The position numbers and the translations under genes are program-made. DNA of 64,000 nucleotides from Moniliella sp. 'wahieum'. Taxonomy: Eukaryota; Basidiomycota; Moniliellomycetes; Moniliellales; Moniliellaceae. Positions 1 through 9,746 of the stretch are shown here, one piece after another (the stretch's first letter is position 1; each line of letters starts with the position of its first letter). Below the pieces are notes generated by a model that saw only the letters and a program-made list of their open reading frames with translations, did not search any database and was not told where the DNA came from. Location: assembly GCA_003971905.1 (NCBI GenBank), contig RSEE01000008.1:62001-126000 (forward strand). Direction: 5' to 3'.

Positions 1-440
1 AGTGTTCTTGCACAGTACCCACCTTGAGCTTGAAGACCATTGCGAACGACTGAACAGTGCGGGCGGAGACGAGCGAAGCGGAAAGAAGGCAGGAAAAAGG
101 GAAAGAGAGGGGAAGGAGGTCAGATGGAAGAAGAGCAAATGCGACCGTCCGCTTCGCCAGCCTCAGGCCTCACCGTCGACGCCCGCCCCGCCTGCGCTCC
201 TTTCGTTCGCCAGCTCTGCTCCTCACCTTCCTTGCTTCCGCCTGGCTTTGCGCAATCGATATTCAATCTTCAATAGTCCCTCGCTTGGGCCTTGTGGGAA
301 GACAGGATATCTCCGAAATTGCATCATTGCACATCCGGCGGTACCTTCCCCGCACAACCCTACTTTGTTGGAATGAAATTGAAATAGAATTGGTAAACTG
401 CACGAGGGCCCTTTCTTACCAACAAAGAAATGGAGAGGAG

Positions 441-470
441 TCACTAGTCACTAGTCACTAGTCACTAGTC
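441..470. repeat. Heptamer tandem array (TCACTAG)4
   Basis: Four exact copies of the 7-mer TCACTAG; each junction creates the palindrome ACTAGT. It belongs to the set of period-7 arrays described in the findings. Confidence 0.95.
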
Positions 471-1934
471 AAGCTTGAAGAGACAAAAAAATATGGTGCG
501 TGGTCGTGTAATGCTTGAACAAGCAGAATGCGACAAGAACGCCAAGTACCAGGGACGCACTCAAGAACCGTTTTTCCCCTGGTTTTGACGACGCGAGGAT
601 ACTACGGCACCAAGACGGCGGGCAAGTTGTTTGCGCATTGGAAGGAGTTGGCTACTAAATCTCAGTGGAAATGGTTCCTCGCTCGGATGTCAACCACGTT
701 CCTCCGTGTCCACACGCGCTTCCTCGGGTACGGGAACGGATGGCGAGAACCGGAGGGTCTCGCTATCCTGGCGATCCCGCTGGTTCCTTAATCTTGGTGG
801 CGCTTCCAAGTAACCCCCGCAAGATGAACGGTTAGGTTTAGACCAGCGTTCCCCCTGTCCCAGCCTTAAGCTCTGTCAATGAAATGGACGTAGTAGTAGA
901 CGCGCTCTTCTCGTACAAAGTCGGCAAGGCAAAATCGACTCAGGCAAGTTAGTAAACTGCCCATCTTATCGTTCCGGAGTATACCTGACAAGGTGGTGTT
1001 GTTGGTCTCAGATCATGATCTCCACCCTAAGGGATATGATGTCGATGATGGAAAGGGAAAAAACCATCACTGGGCCCCCGCTCAAAAGTGGCGCCCTCTC
1101 CCCCCTCTCCCTCCACACGCGAGGGGCCAGGCTGGAAAGCCACACAACACAGCCTTTCATTCTCGCCACACATCTGTGCGCTTGTAACATGTAAGGGGGG
1201 ATAGGTCTGAGAAGGGCGTGCAATGAGCGCTGAACGCCCCATCGCCATCTCCACACTCCTCACGACTGTAGCCTTTAGTCTGCCCCGTCACTATGGCCCA
1301 ATCATTCTTCCCAAACAAAAAGGCGGGCAGCGATGGCGATCTGACCGTGAGAAACGCATGCAACAGGATGGAGGAATACAGCGGCGTGACGATGTACTGG
1401 CCCACCAGACCGGTATGAGGTTGAGGTCCATCTCCACGGAGCAGCAGCGTTTTCATATATATATATATCTTTCACCTAAGCTTTCCTAGCTCTCTGGGGG
1501 CTCATTAACCCTCTTCGGTCGTCCGAGACTCCTCGTGTGTTGGTTTCCGAGAGGACAGGGAGAGGCGTCCCCGGCCGTAGGAGAAACTCCGTGTGGCGTC
1601 CATTACACGGACCCCGAGGGACGAAATAGTACACCCGAGGTCATCGAACGTGCGTGTGCGGATTTGTACCAGCCTATTATACCGGCTCCGTGCAATGCTG
1701 TAGAGAATAGGGTGCCAGCCGCCCAGAATAGGCACTGGTGGGGGAAGTACAGGGTCTAAACTCAAAATGATTAATTAGGAAAGAAGGTTCGAAGGACTTT
1801 CATTAATCATTACTGAAAACGTACTAGATTATAGGACCTACATAGTATACTCAGTATGCAGGACTCAGTATTCATTATGAAGGGCACTCAGTACACTCAG
1901 TACTCGCCTATCATCAGGCCTGAGCCTCAGGCCT

Positions 1935-1958
1935 CACATGTCACATGTCACATGTCAC
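1935..1958. repeat. Heptamer tandem array (CACATGT)3
   Basis: Three exact copies of CACATGT plus a partial copy, carrying the palindrome ACATGT. It lies just upstream of an unrelated 13-bp tandem repeat. Confidence 0.95.
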
Positions 1959-1976
1959 AGGACATGCTCCAACTGT

Positions 1977-2028
1977 GCAAAACATCTGCGCAAAACATCT
2001 GCGCAAAACATCTGCGCAAAACATCTGC
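1977..2028. repeat. 13-bp tandem repeat, four copies
   Basis: Four near-exact copies of the 13-mer GCAAAACATCTGC. No coding function is apparent. Confidence 0.9.
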
Positions 2029-2607
2029 ATGCTATCAAGGATGTGCACTATAGTACACACTCTTTTGCTGGTGACTGTGTGAGTGACTACTTCTGGGGAG
2101 TAACCGGTAACCGCAGTTCCCGGCAGAGGCAGTGTGGCTACTCCCTGCTCCCTCCTACTCACTGGTGCCGAGCGGGTGGCGACGGGAGAAGTTCAAGAGA
2201 CACTAATGATTAAAGACGCGAGACAAACAACACACTCTGCAGCGTTGTGTTTGCGGCTGCAATGGTGGGTGCAAGCCGTCCATCATCAAGCTAAGGCTGG
2301 CCAAGGTGCGGGGAAGGGACGGGGTTAGTGTCGCCCTCGGCAGTGCTGGTTCTGCGGCCTGGTGCGGATGCCACTTGTCACGTGACTACAGAGGGCGCTC
2401 GAGTGGTTAGCGCCTAGCCGTGGCTAGCCTGGCTGCCCCCCCCCCCCCCCCCGGCTCGCCCGCCCTGTCCCCGCCGCCCGAAGCGTCTACCACCGTCACC
2501 CCTACTCCCTCTTTTCCTACCACCACCACCTCCTATTCAGCCCCCCCCCCACAGTATTCCACCCCTCTTGGGCCACAGTGGATTCCCATTCCAAAAGCTT
2601 TGGGGGT

Positions 2608-2617
2608 GTATATATAC
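2608..2617 (+). promoter_or_regulatory. TATA-like element upstream of kinase-like copy 1
   Basis: GTATATATAC lies about 210 bp upstream of the first ATG of the kinase-like gene (2829). A pyrimidine-rich tract follows. Position is compatible with a promoter, but this is inferred from sequence only. Confidence 0.35.
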
Positions 2618-2828
2618 TCTTCTTTCTCTCTGTGCAAGTCACGCCCCACCCATATCCCTACGCGCGAATCGCTGCACAGCACCTATCCCTTGTTCCTCGG
2701 CAACGCCTCTCCCGCCCTCTGCGTGGCAACCCCACTCACCCTTGGCCTTTTCAACTCCCCAGCCCCGGTCTCCTTCAAATAATAAGACCAACATATATTT
2801 CGTTCCCCCCCCCACGTCAACACGCCAC

Positions 2829-4360
2829 ATGATGTCTGCCCAGCACGGCCGCTGCAGTCTCAGCCAGACACCCTATGTGCCTATAGGAAACGATACAGGC
2901 CCCCTCACAGTGATGTGCATTACATCCACCAACGTCGCCTAGGTGCCGGTTATTTCGGAACGGTCTCTCTATCCAAGCGCTCGTCTGACCACGCTCTGGT
3001 GGCAATCAAGATCGTCCGGCTCAATGGGCACAAAGGCGGCCTACCGAGCAACATGGTTCGGCCGCAGCTGAAGGCGGAAATCCGTGCACTTTCTGCCCTC
3101 GCCCCGCACGATAACATTATTGGCCTCAAAGCGACTTGGTTCAACTCTGTTCAAAAGTAAGCTTGACCTTCCTTTTCCCCCATTCCCTATAGGGACGGAC
3201 TGAGTGAGACAATGGTTCCTTCGTATGGCCGCTTCGCCTGCTCCTCTCACGTGTATCCCCGTCGAGATGCTAACCAATTTGATTCAGCGCTTGCGCCCTT
3301 GTGTTTGACTATGTTCCAGGTGGATCTCTGGGCGACCTTATTGCTAAACACCGAGACACCAGGAACGGGAACACCCATCGGGATTGGATAGCAGCTTGGT
3401 GCAATCGTTGATGCACCAGCTACTGCGCGCCATTGACGCTTGCCACAATTACACGGACCCGATACTGGCAAACAGAGTACCATCGTTCACTGTTACCTCA
3501 AGCCCGCGAGTATACTTCTGGACGAGCGGATGCGACTCAAACTCGCCGACTTTGGTCTGAACCGCTCCTACCCCCGCGGTAGAGGAGGTGCCAGAGTCTA
3601 GGTGGCCCGCTGCATTACCTCGCCCCCGAGTTGATCGGCTTCAACCTGAGGAGCGCATCGTGTGTCCGGCGACGGACATGTATGCGATCGGGTGCATCTT
3701 GTACGAAATGTGCACCCTTACAACACTATTCTCCCCCATCCGAGCGGCGGGAACTCCGTGTGCAGTGGCTCGCCCAAAGGAACTACAACCCGACCTTGCC
3801 CCCAGGCTACCCGGCCTGGCTGACAAAGGTGGTGCAACAGCTGGTCAGCAAACAAGCAAGTGACCGTCCCAGTGCGCGCCTGCTGTTGGCATGGGCCAGA
3901 TGACGGTCAGGGCACAATCTACCTCCGAGGCTCAAGGAATGATTCCCAGGTCGGACATGCGCTTGCTTAATCCTGATATGACCAAAGGAGCATCGTCCAA
4001 GGCCAGCACCAGCCCCCCGACGAAGAACAGCAGTTCCAATTGTCCAACGACCGTTTCGCCCCACGTCGTGGACTCAATGATCTTGTACAAAAAGTCCAAC
4101 ACAGCCCTGTCGAATGAGTTAGGAAGGCATATCATGGACGGCCTCAACTCTGAGGCGGAATTGAAGGAACTGGAGAAGCAGGGCGAGGAACTGGACACGT
4201 GGTTCACGCACTCTGATGCCCAAGCTCGGAATCATGAGGTGGGGAAAAGGTCAATGCGACGTTGTACGATCAAGGGGCCAAGGGTGCGGAGGTGCTGATC
4301 TGGGAAGAGGAGCTTGAGAAGATGATGCCCCGGGTGGCATCGTGCGAAGATCAAGTGCAG
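2829..4360 (+). pseudogene. Kinase-like gene, copy 1, probably decayed
   Basis: Pieces of a protein kinase fold lie in order but in changing frames. The N-lobe has a glycine-rich loop (GAGYFGTV) and VAIK (2915-3156). An intron with clean GT-AG borders (3157-3287) follows, then a hinge-like piece (VFDYVPGGSLGDL), a catalytic loop reading HCYLKP (HCY codons at 3488-3496) where HRDLKP is expected, DFG (ADFGL), YLAPEL and the F-helix motif DMYAIGC. The C-terminal tail to about 4360 is charged and coiled-coil-like. The order and wording match the paralogue at 41152-42274. At least five frame changes in 1.5 kb exceed the roughly one per kb seen in conserved genes nearby, so genuine decay is likely on top of assembly errors. 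The catalytic-loop Asp is replaced by Tyr, so even a repaired product would be expected to lack normal kinase activity. Confidence 0.7.
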
Positions 4361-4663
4361 GGAACGAATTGGTCATACCTAACCCCAACTAGACTGACGG
4401 TCTCCGTCTATCCCTTCCCCCTTTGTGGGTTGTTTATATCGGTTTTGTCCCCTGTGATGATCACCATTAGAGTATTTTGTCATCATTCACACGCCTCTTT
4501 CCCAACCCATGACTTTGGCAAGCATCCTTTTTCAGTAACAACGGCAACAGTACTGTTCTTATTCTTATCCATAACCTTTGTCCCTTGAAGAATCAATCTG
4601 GCCCAGTCCGACTGAACTATCCCGCACTAAAAAGGTAGAACAGAGAGGTAGAAAATAAAAAAG
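4361..4663. other. Non-coding spacer between kinase-like copy 1 and tRNA-Val
   Basis: AT-richer DNA without a supported gene. It ends in the A-run at 4657-4662 that acts as the Pol III terminator of the minus-strand tRNA. Confidence 0.5.
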
Positions 4664-4758
4664 TGACTTCGCCCGGGATCGAACCGAGGACCTTATCCGT
4701 TAACTTGGGCACTAAGCCAGTGTTAAGGATACGTGATAACCAACTACACCACGATGCC
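4664..4758 (-). tRNA. tRNA-Val(AAC) with 21-nt intron, copy 1
   Basis: The minus strand folds as a 74-nt tRNA. It has a D-arm, an anticodon stem TATCC/GGATA with loop TT-AAC-A, a T-arm CTCGG/CCGGG with loop TTCGATC, and discriminator A. The 21-nt intron sits after position 37, the canonical site, and its GTTAA can pair with TTAAC of the anticodon loop. The acceptor stem has an A4-A69 mismatch that is shared by all three copies. Six T residues directly downstream form a Pol III terminator. A-box (TGGTGTAGTTGG) and B-box (GGTTCGATCC) are internal. Confidence 0.95.
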
Positions 4759-5126
4759 ATTTGCTTTGCTTTCTTCAACATACATCTACCCCATATACCA
4801 CGTACCCGCCGTCTCAAAGGATGGGATGAGCGATGTCAGTTGTTTTTCGTCCTTTCGTCCTCTCCAGCCCGCCTAAACTCTAACAGAGAATTCAATCCAT
4901 GTGCCGGGGCCCCATAGGCCGTCCATATTTGAGATCTGGGATCTGATCGTTTGCGGATCTGGACCGGTCATTTGCCAAGATGGTCGATAGTATGGTGAGC
5001 CACCAACCCCTTCCCTTGCATGATGTTTTGGCTGTATTGGTTGTGGTATAGGAATGATTAATGAGCGAGCTTTTTTGGGTGGTTCTGTACGCGGCCTGTA
5101 ACTGTCACGGGCTGCGGCGGACCCAA
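4759..5126. other. Non-coding spacer before repeat element A
   Basis: No supported gene or RNA; ordinary mixed-composition sequence. Confidence 0.5.
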
Positions 5127-5949
5127 GATGGTCCGACCCAAGCTAAGGCCCGCCTGCTCCGCACATGCCCAGTAGAGCGTGCACCGCAGGCCAACCAAGT
5201 GTGATGACGGTTGGCTAAATTAAGGACCGTGGCCCGAAGGGTCATGCTCCGTGCGACAACAGTCGCCCCCGCCCAAGTCCAAGTCGGCCGGCCTAAATAA
5301 GGCCACCGAGCTTCCAGTGCCATGGCGACGACTGTCGCCCCGTCCCCGTTTCCTTTTCCTTTCTCGGTCGCGCCTGCGGCGACCAACCCCGCTTTTGACA
5401 TGTCTTCCTTTCTACACCCCCTCTTGTATCCGTTTCCCTTTTGATCCTGCCTGTACCCCTGGTTGATGGGGATCTTTTCCCCCACCTTCCATTCTCGTCA
5501 TCCTCTCGTCTCACCCTCCATTTCGTCCCTTTCCCGCCTATCCTGTCCGACTCCTGCCCGTTTTCCAGCCAATTGATCCAGTACCGGCAGCTCCTCTTGT
5601 TAGCGTCCGACATCTCCTCCGACCTCGTCCTCCAGCCCTTCGTCAGTCCAATCGCGCGAGCCCTCCTTCGGTCGCGGCGATTCCCAGTCTCAGTTGAGGC
5701 AGTGTTTGTCCCCCTCTGTCTCCTCCCGTCCCTAAGTCCCGAAGGCTTCAGACACGTTACTACGGCCCAAGCCGGTGCAGACGCAGCCTTGCCACACGTG
5801 CAGCCGCCCCACCAAAGGTCTCTCCTCGTCCCTAGCTCCGCTCGGACACACAACCAGCCTAATCCCGAAACTACCGTGAGTCGACCTACCGTCGCCTAAG
5901 GGATTACCCCAAAAAACCCCAGGGCGGGCCCCCTGGCGGCGCCCGCCCG
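5127..5949. repeat. Dispersed repeat element A, copy 1
   Basis: Collinear with 7973-8876 over its full length with scattered substitutions and small indels. Both copies begin at GATGGTCCGA. They share an internal CAACCAAGTGTGA block, a pyrimidine-rich middle with TGTCTTCCTTTCTA, and a 3' block (GAAACTACCGTGAGTCG), and end in a GC-rich inverted repeat around GGGCCCCCTGGCGG. Open frames exist on both strands but are not conserved as proteins between copies, so a non-autonomous mobile element or segmental duplication is more likely than a gene. No terminal inverted repeat or target-site duplication is obvious by eye. Confidence 0.8.
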
Positions 5950-6429
5950 TGACAGTAACATCGGAGTGCACAATGGTGTGCTATAATGAAGGGACGAGAT
6001 GCAGGCTCCTGGTCCGAGAAGAAAAGAATTCACGTACAGTGTGGCACACGGACGACACAGACACAGACACAGATACAGATGTGTTAAGAGTACTAGCAGG
6101 TGCTGATTGTTTGGATATAGGACACGAAAAGGAGGGACAGCAACACGGTAAGGGTAAGGAGGGTAAGGAACGATGTAGGAAAGAAGGATAAAACTCGATG
6201 AAGAATGGATCGAGGGAAATGGAAGAGTGAGAGTGTGAGAGGTTCGGCTCATCTCCTTTTACGACATGTGAAGACTGCGAACAAAGAGAGCGAAAAGGCG
6301 GGGGGGGGCATAACCAACAAACCCATCAGCCAAGGCAGAGTCAAAATCGTCCAAACCACAACCATCGAGGGGCAAGAGAAAGATGAGAGCGAGTGAACCA
6401 TTCGGAACGTATCAGCGTCAGTACAGAGT
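5950..6429. other. Non-coding region with short repeats
   Basis: Contains an ACAGAC/ACAGAT microsatellite near 6055-6080. It may include the 3' end of the spliced gene upstream on the minus strand, whose last exon I could not place. Confidence 0.4.
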
Positions 6430-7452
6430 CGCTAGACATGTCGGATGGAGAAGGAAAAGTGTGAATCACTGCCACGAGCACGTACAATTTGTATGCTGGG
6501 TACGAGAGAAAGTGCGTACCAGAGGTACGCGCCGTTCATGACGGCGTTGCAAATGATGGCAATAAACACACCCAAGTGTAAGCGCTGACCCCGATCATCA
6601 CAAATGCAGTGAGCATGAAGATGGAAGGACAATCCGGACCGGTTTGAACATGATCTTCAGCTGGTCTACGTACTGCGGACCCAGCCACGGAACAGAACGT
6701 TGGTGCAGGAAAGATCAGAGCAGTGTTAGTATTTGGTGCCAATAAAAGGTAATTAGGGTTCGAAAAAGAGGAAAGGGGGGGTTGGGTGTTTGCTTACGTC
6801 CATCAAGAATCCGGATCCACAAAGAGCAAACGGAGCCTATTGGGTAAAAAACGTCAAACACCGGCTCGTATCTCGTGTCAAACAGATACAGCACGGCTGC
6901 CGCCATGGACACCTCGATCCCACAAGGAAACTGTGTCAAAACGCCAGTTAGGTCAGGACATCAGAAACCAGTATACTTGGATCGTTAGAGCCTCAGCAGA
7001 GGCGACAAGAAAGCGAGAGACGTACCATGCGGCAAAACAAGCTATTTGCTGTGGTCGACTCAACCCCATCGCTGGGGAGAGAAGAGAAGGGAAACGCGAG
7101 AGGGGCGAGAAAGGGATGGGCTTGCGACATCAGAGTCGACCTCAAAGGTATCGGACCAAAGGGAAGGCGAGGGGGAGAGCGGGGGGGAGGACTTGGTGCT
7201 GATGCAGTTCTTGCTGGATCGGACGCTGGCGTCAGATGCGTCGGATGCGCACACGCTTCCCGAATCGTCGTCGCGGAGGTAATGGTAGGCCAAGGACTGC
7301 GTCCAGGGCAAGGCGGTATCAGCGGTGCGGGATGTGCTGGCGAACGACCCTGTAAAGGTGTGGAACCATGATGCGGATTTGTGATGGAGGTAGATTGGGG
7401 CGTCGTTGTCGACCACATCGGATTGGGACGCGAGCGCGTCTTGGGGACGCAT
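6430..7452 (-). CDS. Unrecognised spliced membrane protein
   Basis: Exon 1 starts at an ATG at 7452 and encodes a Ser/Asp-rich soluble segment of about 140 residues. One frame change near its end is needed before the sequence NSLFCRM. Intron 1 (6931-7025, GTACGT...CAG) is phase 0. Exon 2 (6798-6930) encodes a hydrophobic stretch containing SMAAAVLYLF and VFYPIGSVC. Intron 2 (6673-6797, GTAAGC...CAG) is phase 1 and joins in frame to exon 3 from 6672, which has a second hydrophobic stretch (FMLTAFVMIGVSAY). A further frame change leads to a third (FIAIICNAVMNGAYLWY). Matching intron phases on both sides of exon 2 are the main support. I do not recognise the family. The 3' end is uncertain and may lie beyond another GTACGC donor near 6520. 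Confidence 0.5.
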
Positions 7453-7624
7453 GCGGTTGCTGGGATCCCTATGGTGGAGGGGAAGGAGGGAAGGAGCAGA
7501 GAGTGTAAACGTGTAAACGCAGTGCGAAGGTAATATAGCTAGTTGTCTTCCTCGTGCAGGCGGGGGCATGTGACATGCCCCCGGCCACGTGACAACTTAT
7601 TTCCTTTTTTACTGCCTCTGTTGG

Positions 7625-7648
7625 TACTTAGTACTTAGTACATAGTAC
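7625..7648. repeat. Heptamer tandem array (TACTTAG/TACATAG)3
   Basis: Two TACTTAG units and one TACATAG unit, followed by TAC. Period is exactly 7. Confidence 0.9.
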
Positions 7649-7972
7649 GCTGTCTGTCGATCCGCTCGATTTCATGCAGCGCTCCGAATCCAGAGCTTGG
7701 CGCTTGGTGGATGATCCGCTTGATCCATTTGATGAACTTGTCCACAGTCGACCCGCCGGCCGGCGCACCAATTCACAGCTGCATTCCAGAGACGGGACCA
7801 GGTCGTCTTGAACCTTGAAGCTTGAAGCTTGACGCGTGACGCGCGTGACGCTTGTTCCGAACACGCCGGACGCAGCTCTGACTTACAGTGCTGTGGCTGG
7901 CCAGCGAAATGGCGCGGGGCCTGGCAAGTCCACGGCTGTTGATGACGTTGATGTCGTTGGACATGATGCATG

Positions 7973-8876
7973 AGATGGTCCGATCCAAGCCAAGCCCGCC
8001 CGCTGCGCTGCACATGCCCAATGGAGCGTGCTCCGCAGTCCAACCAAGTGTGACATGCATGACATGTGAATGTGATGATGGTTGGTTAACTTTAAATTAG
8101 GTACGGTGGCCCGAGGGGCCATGCACGACAAGAGTCGCCCCCCGCCCGGCAGTCGGCCCAAACCCGAGCGGAACTAGCGGAGCTAGCCGCTGGGTGGAAG
8201 TGGCTGGGAGCTTTTTGGCACACCGCACTAGTGTCCCAACAGACGACCGTCGCCTATCCCCGCTTCCGTTCCTTCTTGGTCGCGCGCCTGTAGCGACCAA
8301 CCCCTCTTTTGACGTGTCTTCCTTTCTATAACCCCCTCTTGTATCCGTTTTCCCTATTAATCTTGCCTGTACCTCTGCTTGATGGGGATCCTCTCCCCCA
8401 CCTCTTCCATTCTCGTCTTCACTCTTGTCCTTGTCCACCCTCTCGTCCCCTCCCGCCTATCCTGTCCGACTCCTGCCCGTTTCCAGCCAATTGATTCAGT
8501 AAGGCAGCCTCCTCCCTTCTTAGCTCCCGACTCTTCCGATCTCGTCCTCCAGCACGTCATCGGTCCAGTCGCGCGAGCCCTCCTTCAGCCGCGTCGATTT
8601 CCCTCTATCCGGTCTCAGTTAGGCAGTGTTTGTCCACCGCTGCTCCTCCCGTCCCTAAGTCCCGGAGGCTTCAGACACGTTACTACGACCCAAGCCGGTT
8701 CAGACACAGCCTTGCACGCGTGCAGCCGCCGCACCAAAGGCCTCTCCTCGTCCCTATTAGCTCCGCTCGGATCCACCAACTGCCTACGCCCGAAACTACC
8801 GTGAGTCGGCCTACCGTTTCCTAAGGGATCGTACCCCCCCAAACCCGGGCGAGCCCCCTGGCGGGGCCCGCCCCGG
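7973..8876. repeat. Dispersed repeat element A, copy 2
   Basis: Second copy of the element at 5127-5949, in the same orientation and about 2.8 kb downstream. It is longer mainly through insertions after the CAACCAAGTGTGA block and in the Ser/Pro-like pyrimidine section. It ends in the same GC-rich inverted-repeat block around GAGCCCCCTGGCGG. No protein reading frame is shared intact with copy 1. Confidence 0.8.
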
Positions 8877-9746
8877 GGCAAGGGCCGAAAGAGAAGTGTA
8901 AGACTCGATGCCTTGTTCGTATCAACTCAGTACTCAACATGGCTCATGCTTCAACCTGACTGTAGTAGCGGTTTTCGTTCGCCCAGCGCAAGGGAGAGAG
9001 ACGGGACATGTGAGGGTGACCAGTGAATGGGAATGGGAGTGCCGGTTAGAGTTATGAAGTGCCAAGCCACGCGTCAGTGACGCGCTTGGAGCGGCCGCGC
9101 AGTGGCCGTACTGGGTGACCTGCGCGGGGCCCTCGAACGAATTCTAGCATCGGCATCGGAAGCGCTCTGTCAGATCTCAAGAGTAAGATCACGATCAAGC
9201 TGGAAGCTTCAAGCTTCAAGCTTCAAGCTTCAAACTTCAAGCTCAAAGGCATCTGTCTACTGCAATTCAACTTCACCGGCCTCACCATTCAACCAGGTGC
9301 GCAAAAGGTGTACCATATCTACCACCACCAAGACAATGGACAGACGTTACACTGTGGCTTCAATCCATCCCCGTCTGCTGGATCCTAAAGATGCTACATT
9401 AAATTACACTCCTCGTCGTCCTATTAGCGCGTCGCCCCACGGACCAGACTCTGTTCAACGAGAAAGCAAGGAGAATGATAGTGGCGGGTGGCCCAGCTTT
9501 GTGTAGCAAAAAAAGAAGGAAGAGTTTGTGGCAAAGAATGGTTGCGATTGAGCCTCGTGCAAAGGCACTGCGTCAATGTGGGGGCAGGCCAAGTAAGAGT
9601 GGGTCGCGCATCTGCACCACAGATCAAGATTCAAGATTCAAGTACATCCGCATAACACCAAAGAGAAGAGAAAGAGGAAAAGAGAGAGAAATAGATCAGC
9701 GTTTCTTCCATTTGATCGCGTGCCACTCGGTCTTGGGCCTTACGCG
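8877..9746. other. Intergenic region with HindIII-type heptamer array
   Basis: No supported gene. Contains a six-unit heptamer array at 9204-9245 built on AAGCTTC. The 3' end of the minus-strand sedolisin gene begins at 9747. Confidence 0.5.
9204..9245. repeat. Heptamer tandem array (AAGCTTC)n
   Basis: Four AAGCTTC units followed by AAACTTC and AAGCTCA in the same phase, with period 7. Confidence 0.95.

Larger units (their letters stand above)
1..2600. other. Gene-poor region with short tandem repeats
   Basis: No open frame here resembles a known protein and none has convincing splice-site support. The stretch contains a four-unit heptamer array (441-470), a three-unit heptamer array (1935-1958), a four-copy 13-bp repeat (1977-2028), an AT-dinucleotide run near 1455-1470 and a poly-C run near 2437-2452. 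A short open frame at 528-791 has normal-looking composition but no recognisable motif, so I do not call it. Confidence 0.6.

Noticed and set aside
1935..2028. Possible CRISPR-like direct repeats
   Set aside because: Units are contiguous tandem copies without unique spacers, in a eukaryotic context.
5441..5899. 152-residue + strand frame inside dispersed element copy 1
   Set aside because: The same region in copy 2 is frame-disrupted and the shared similarity is at DNA level, without protein-like substitution pattern.
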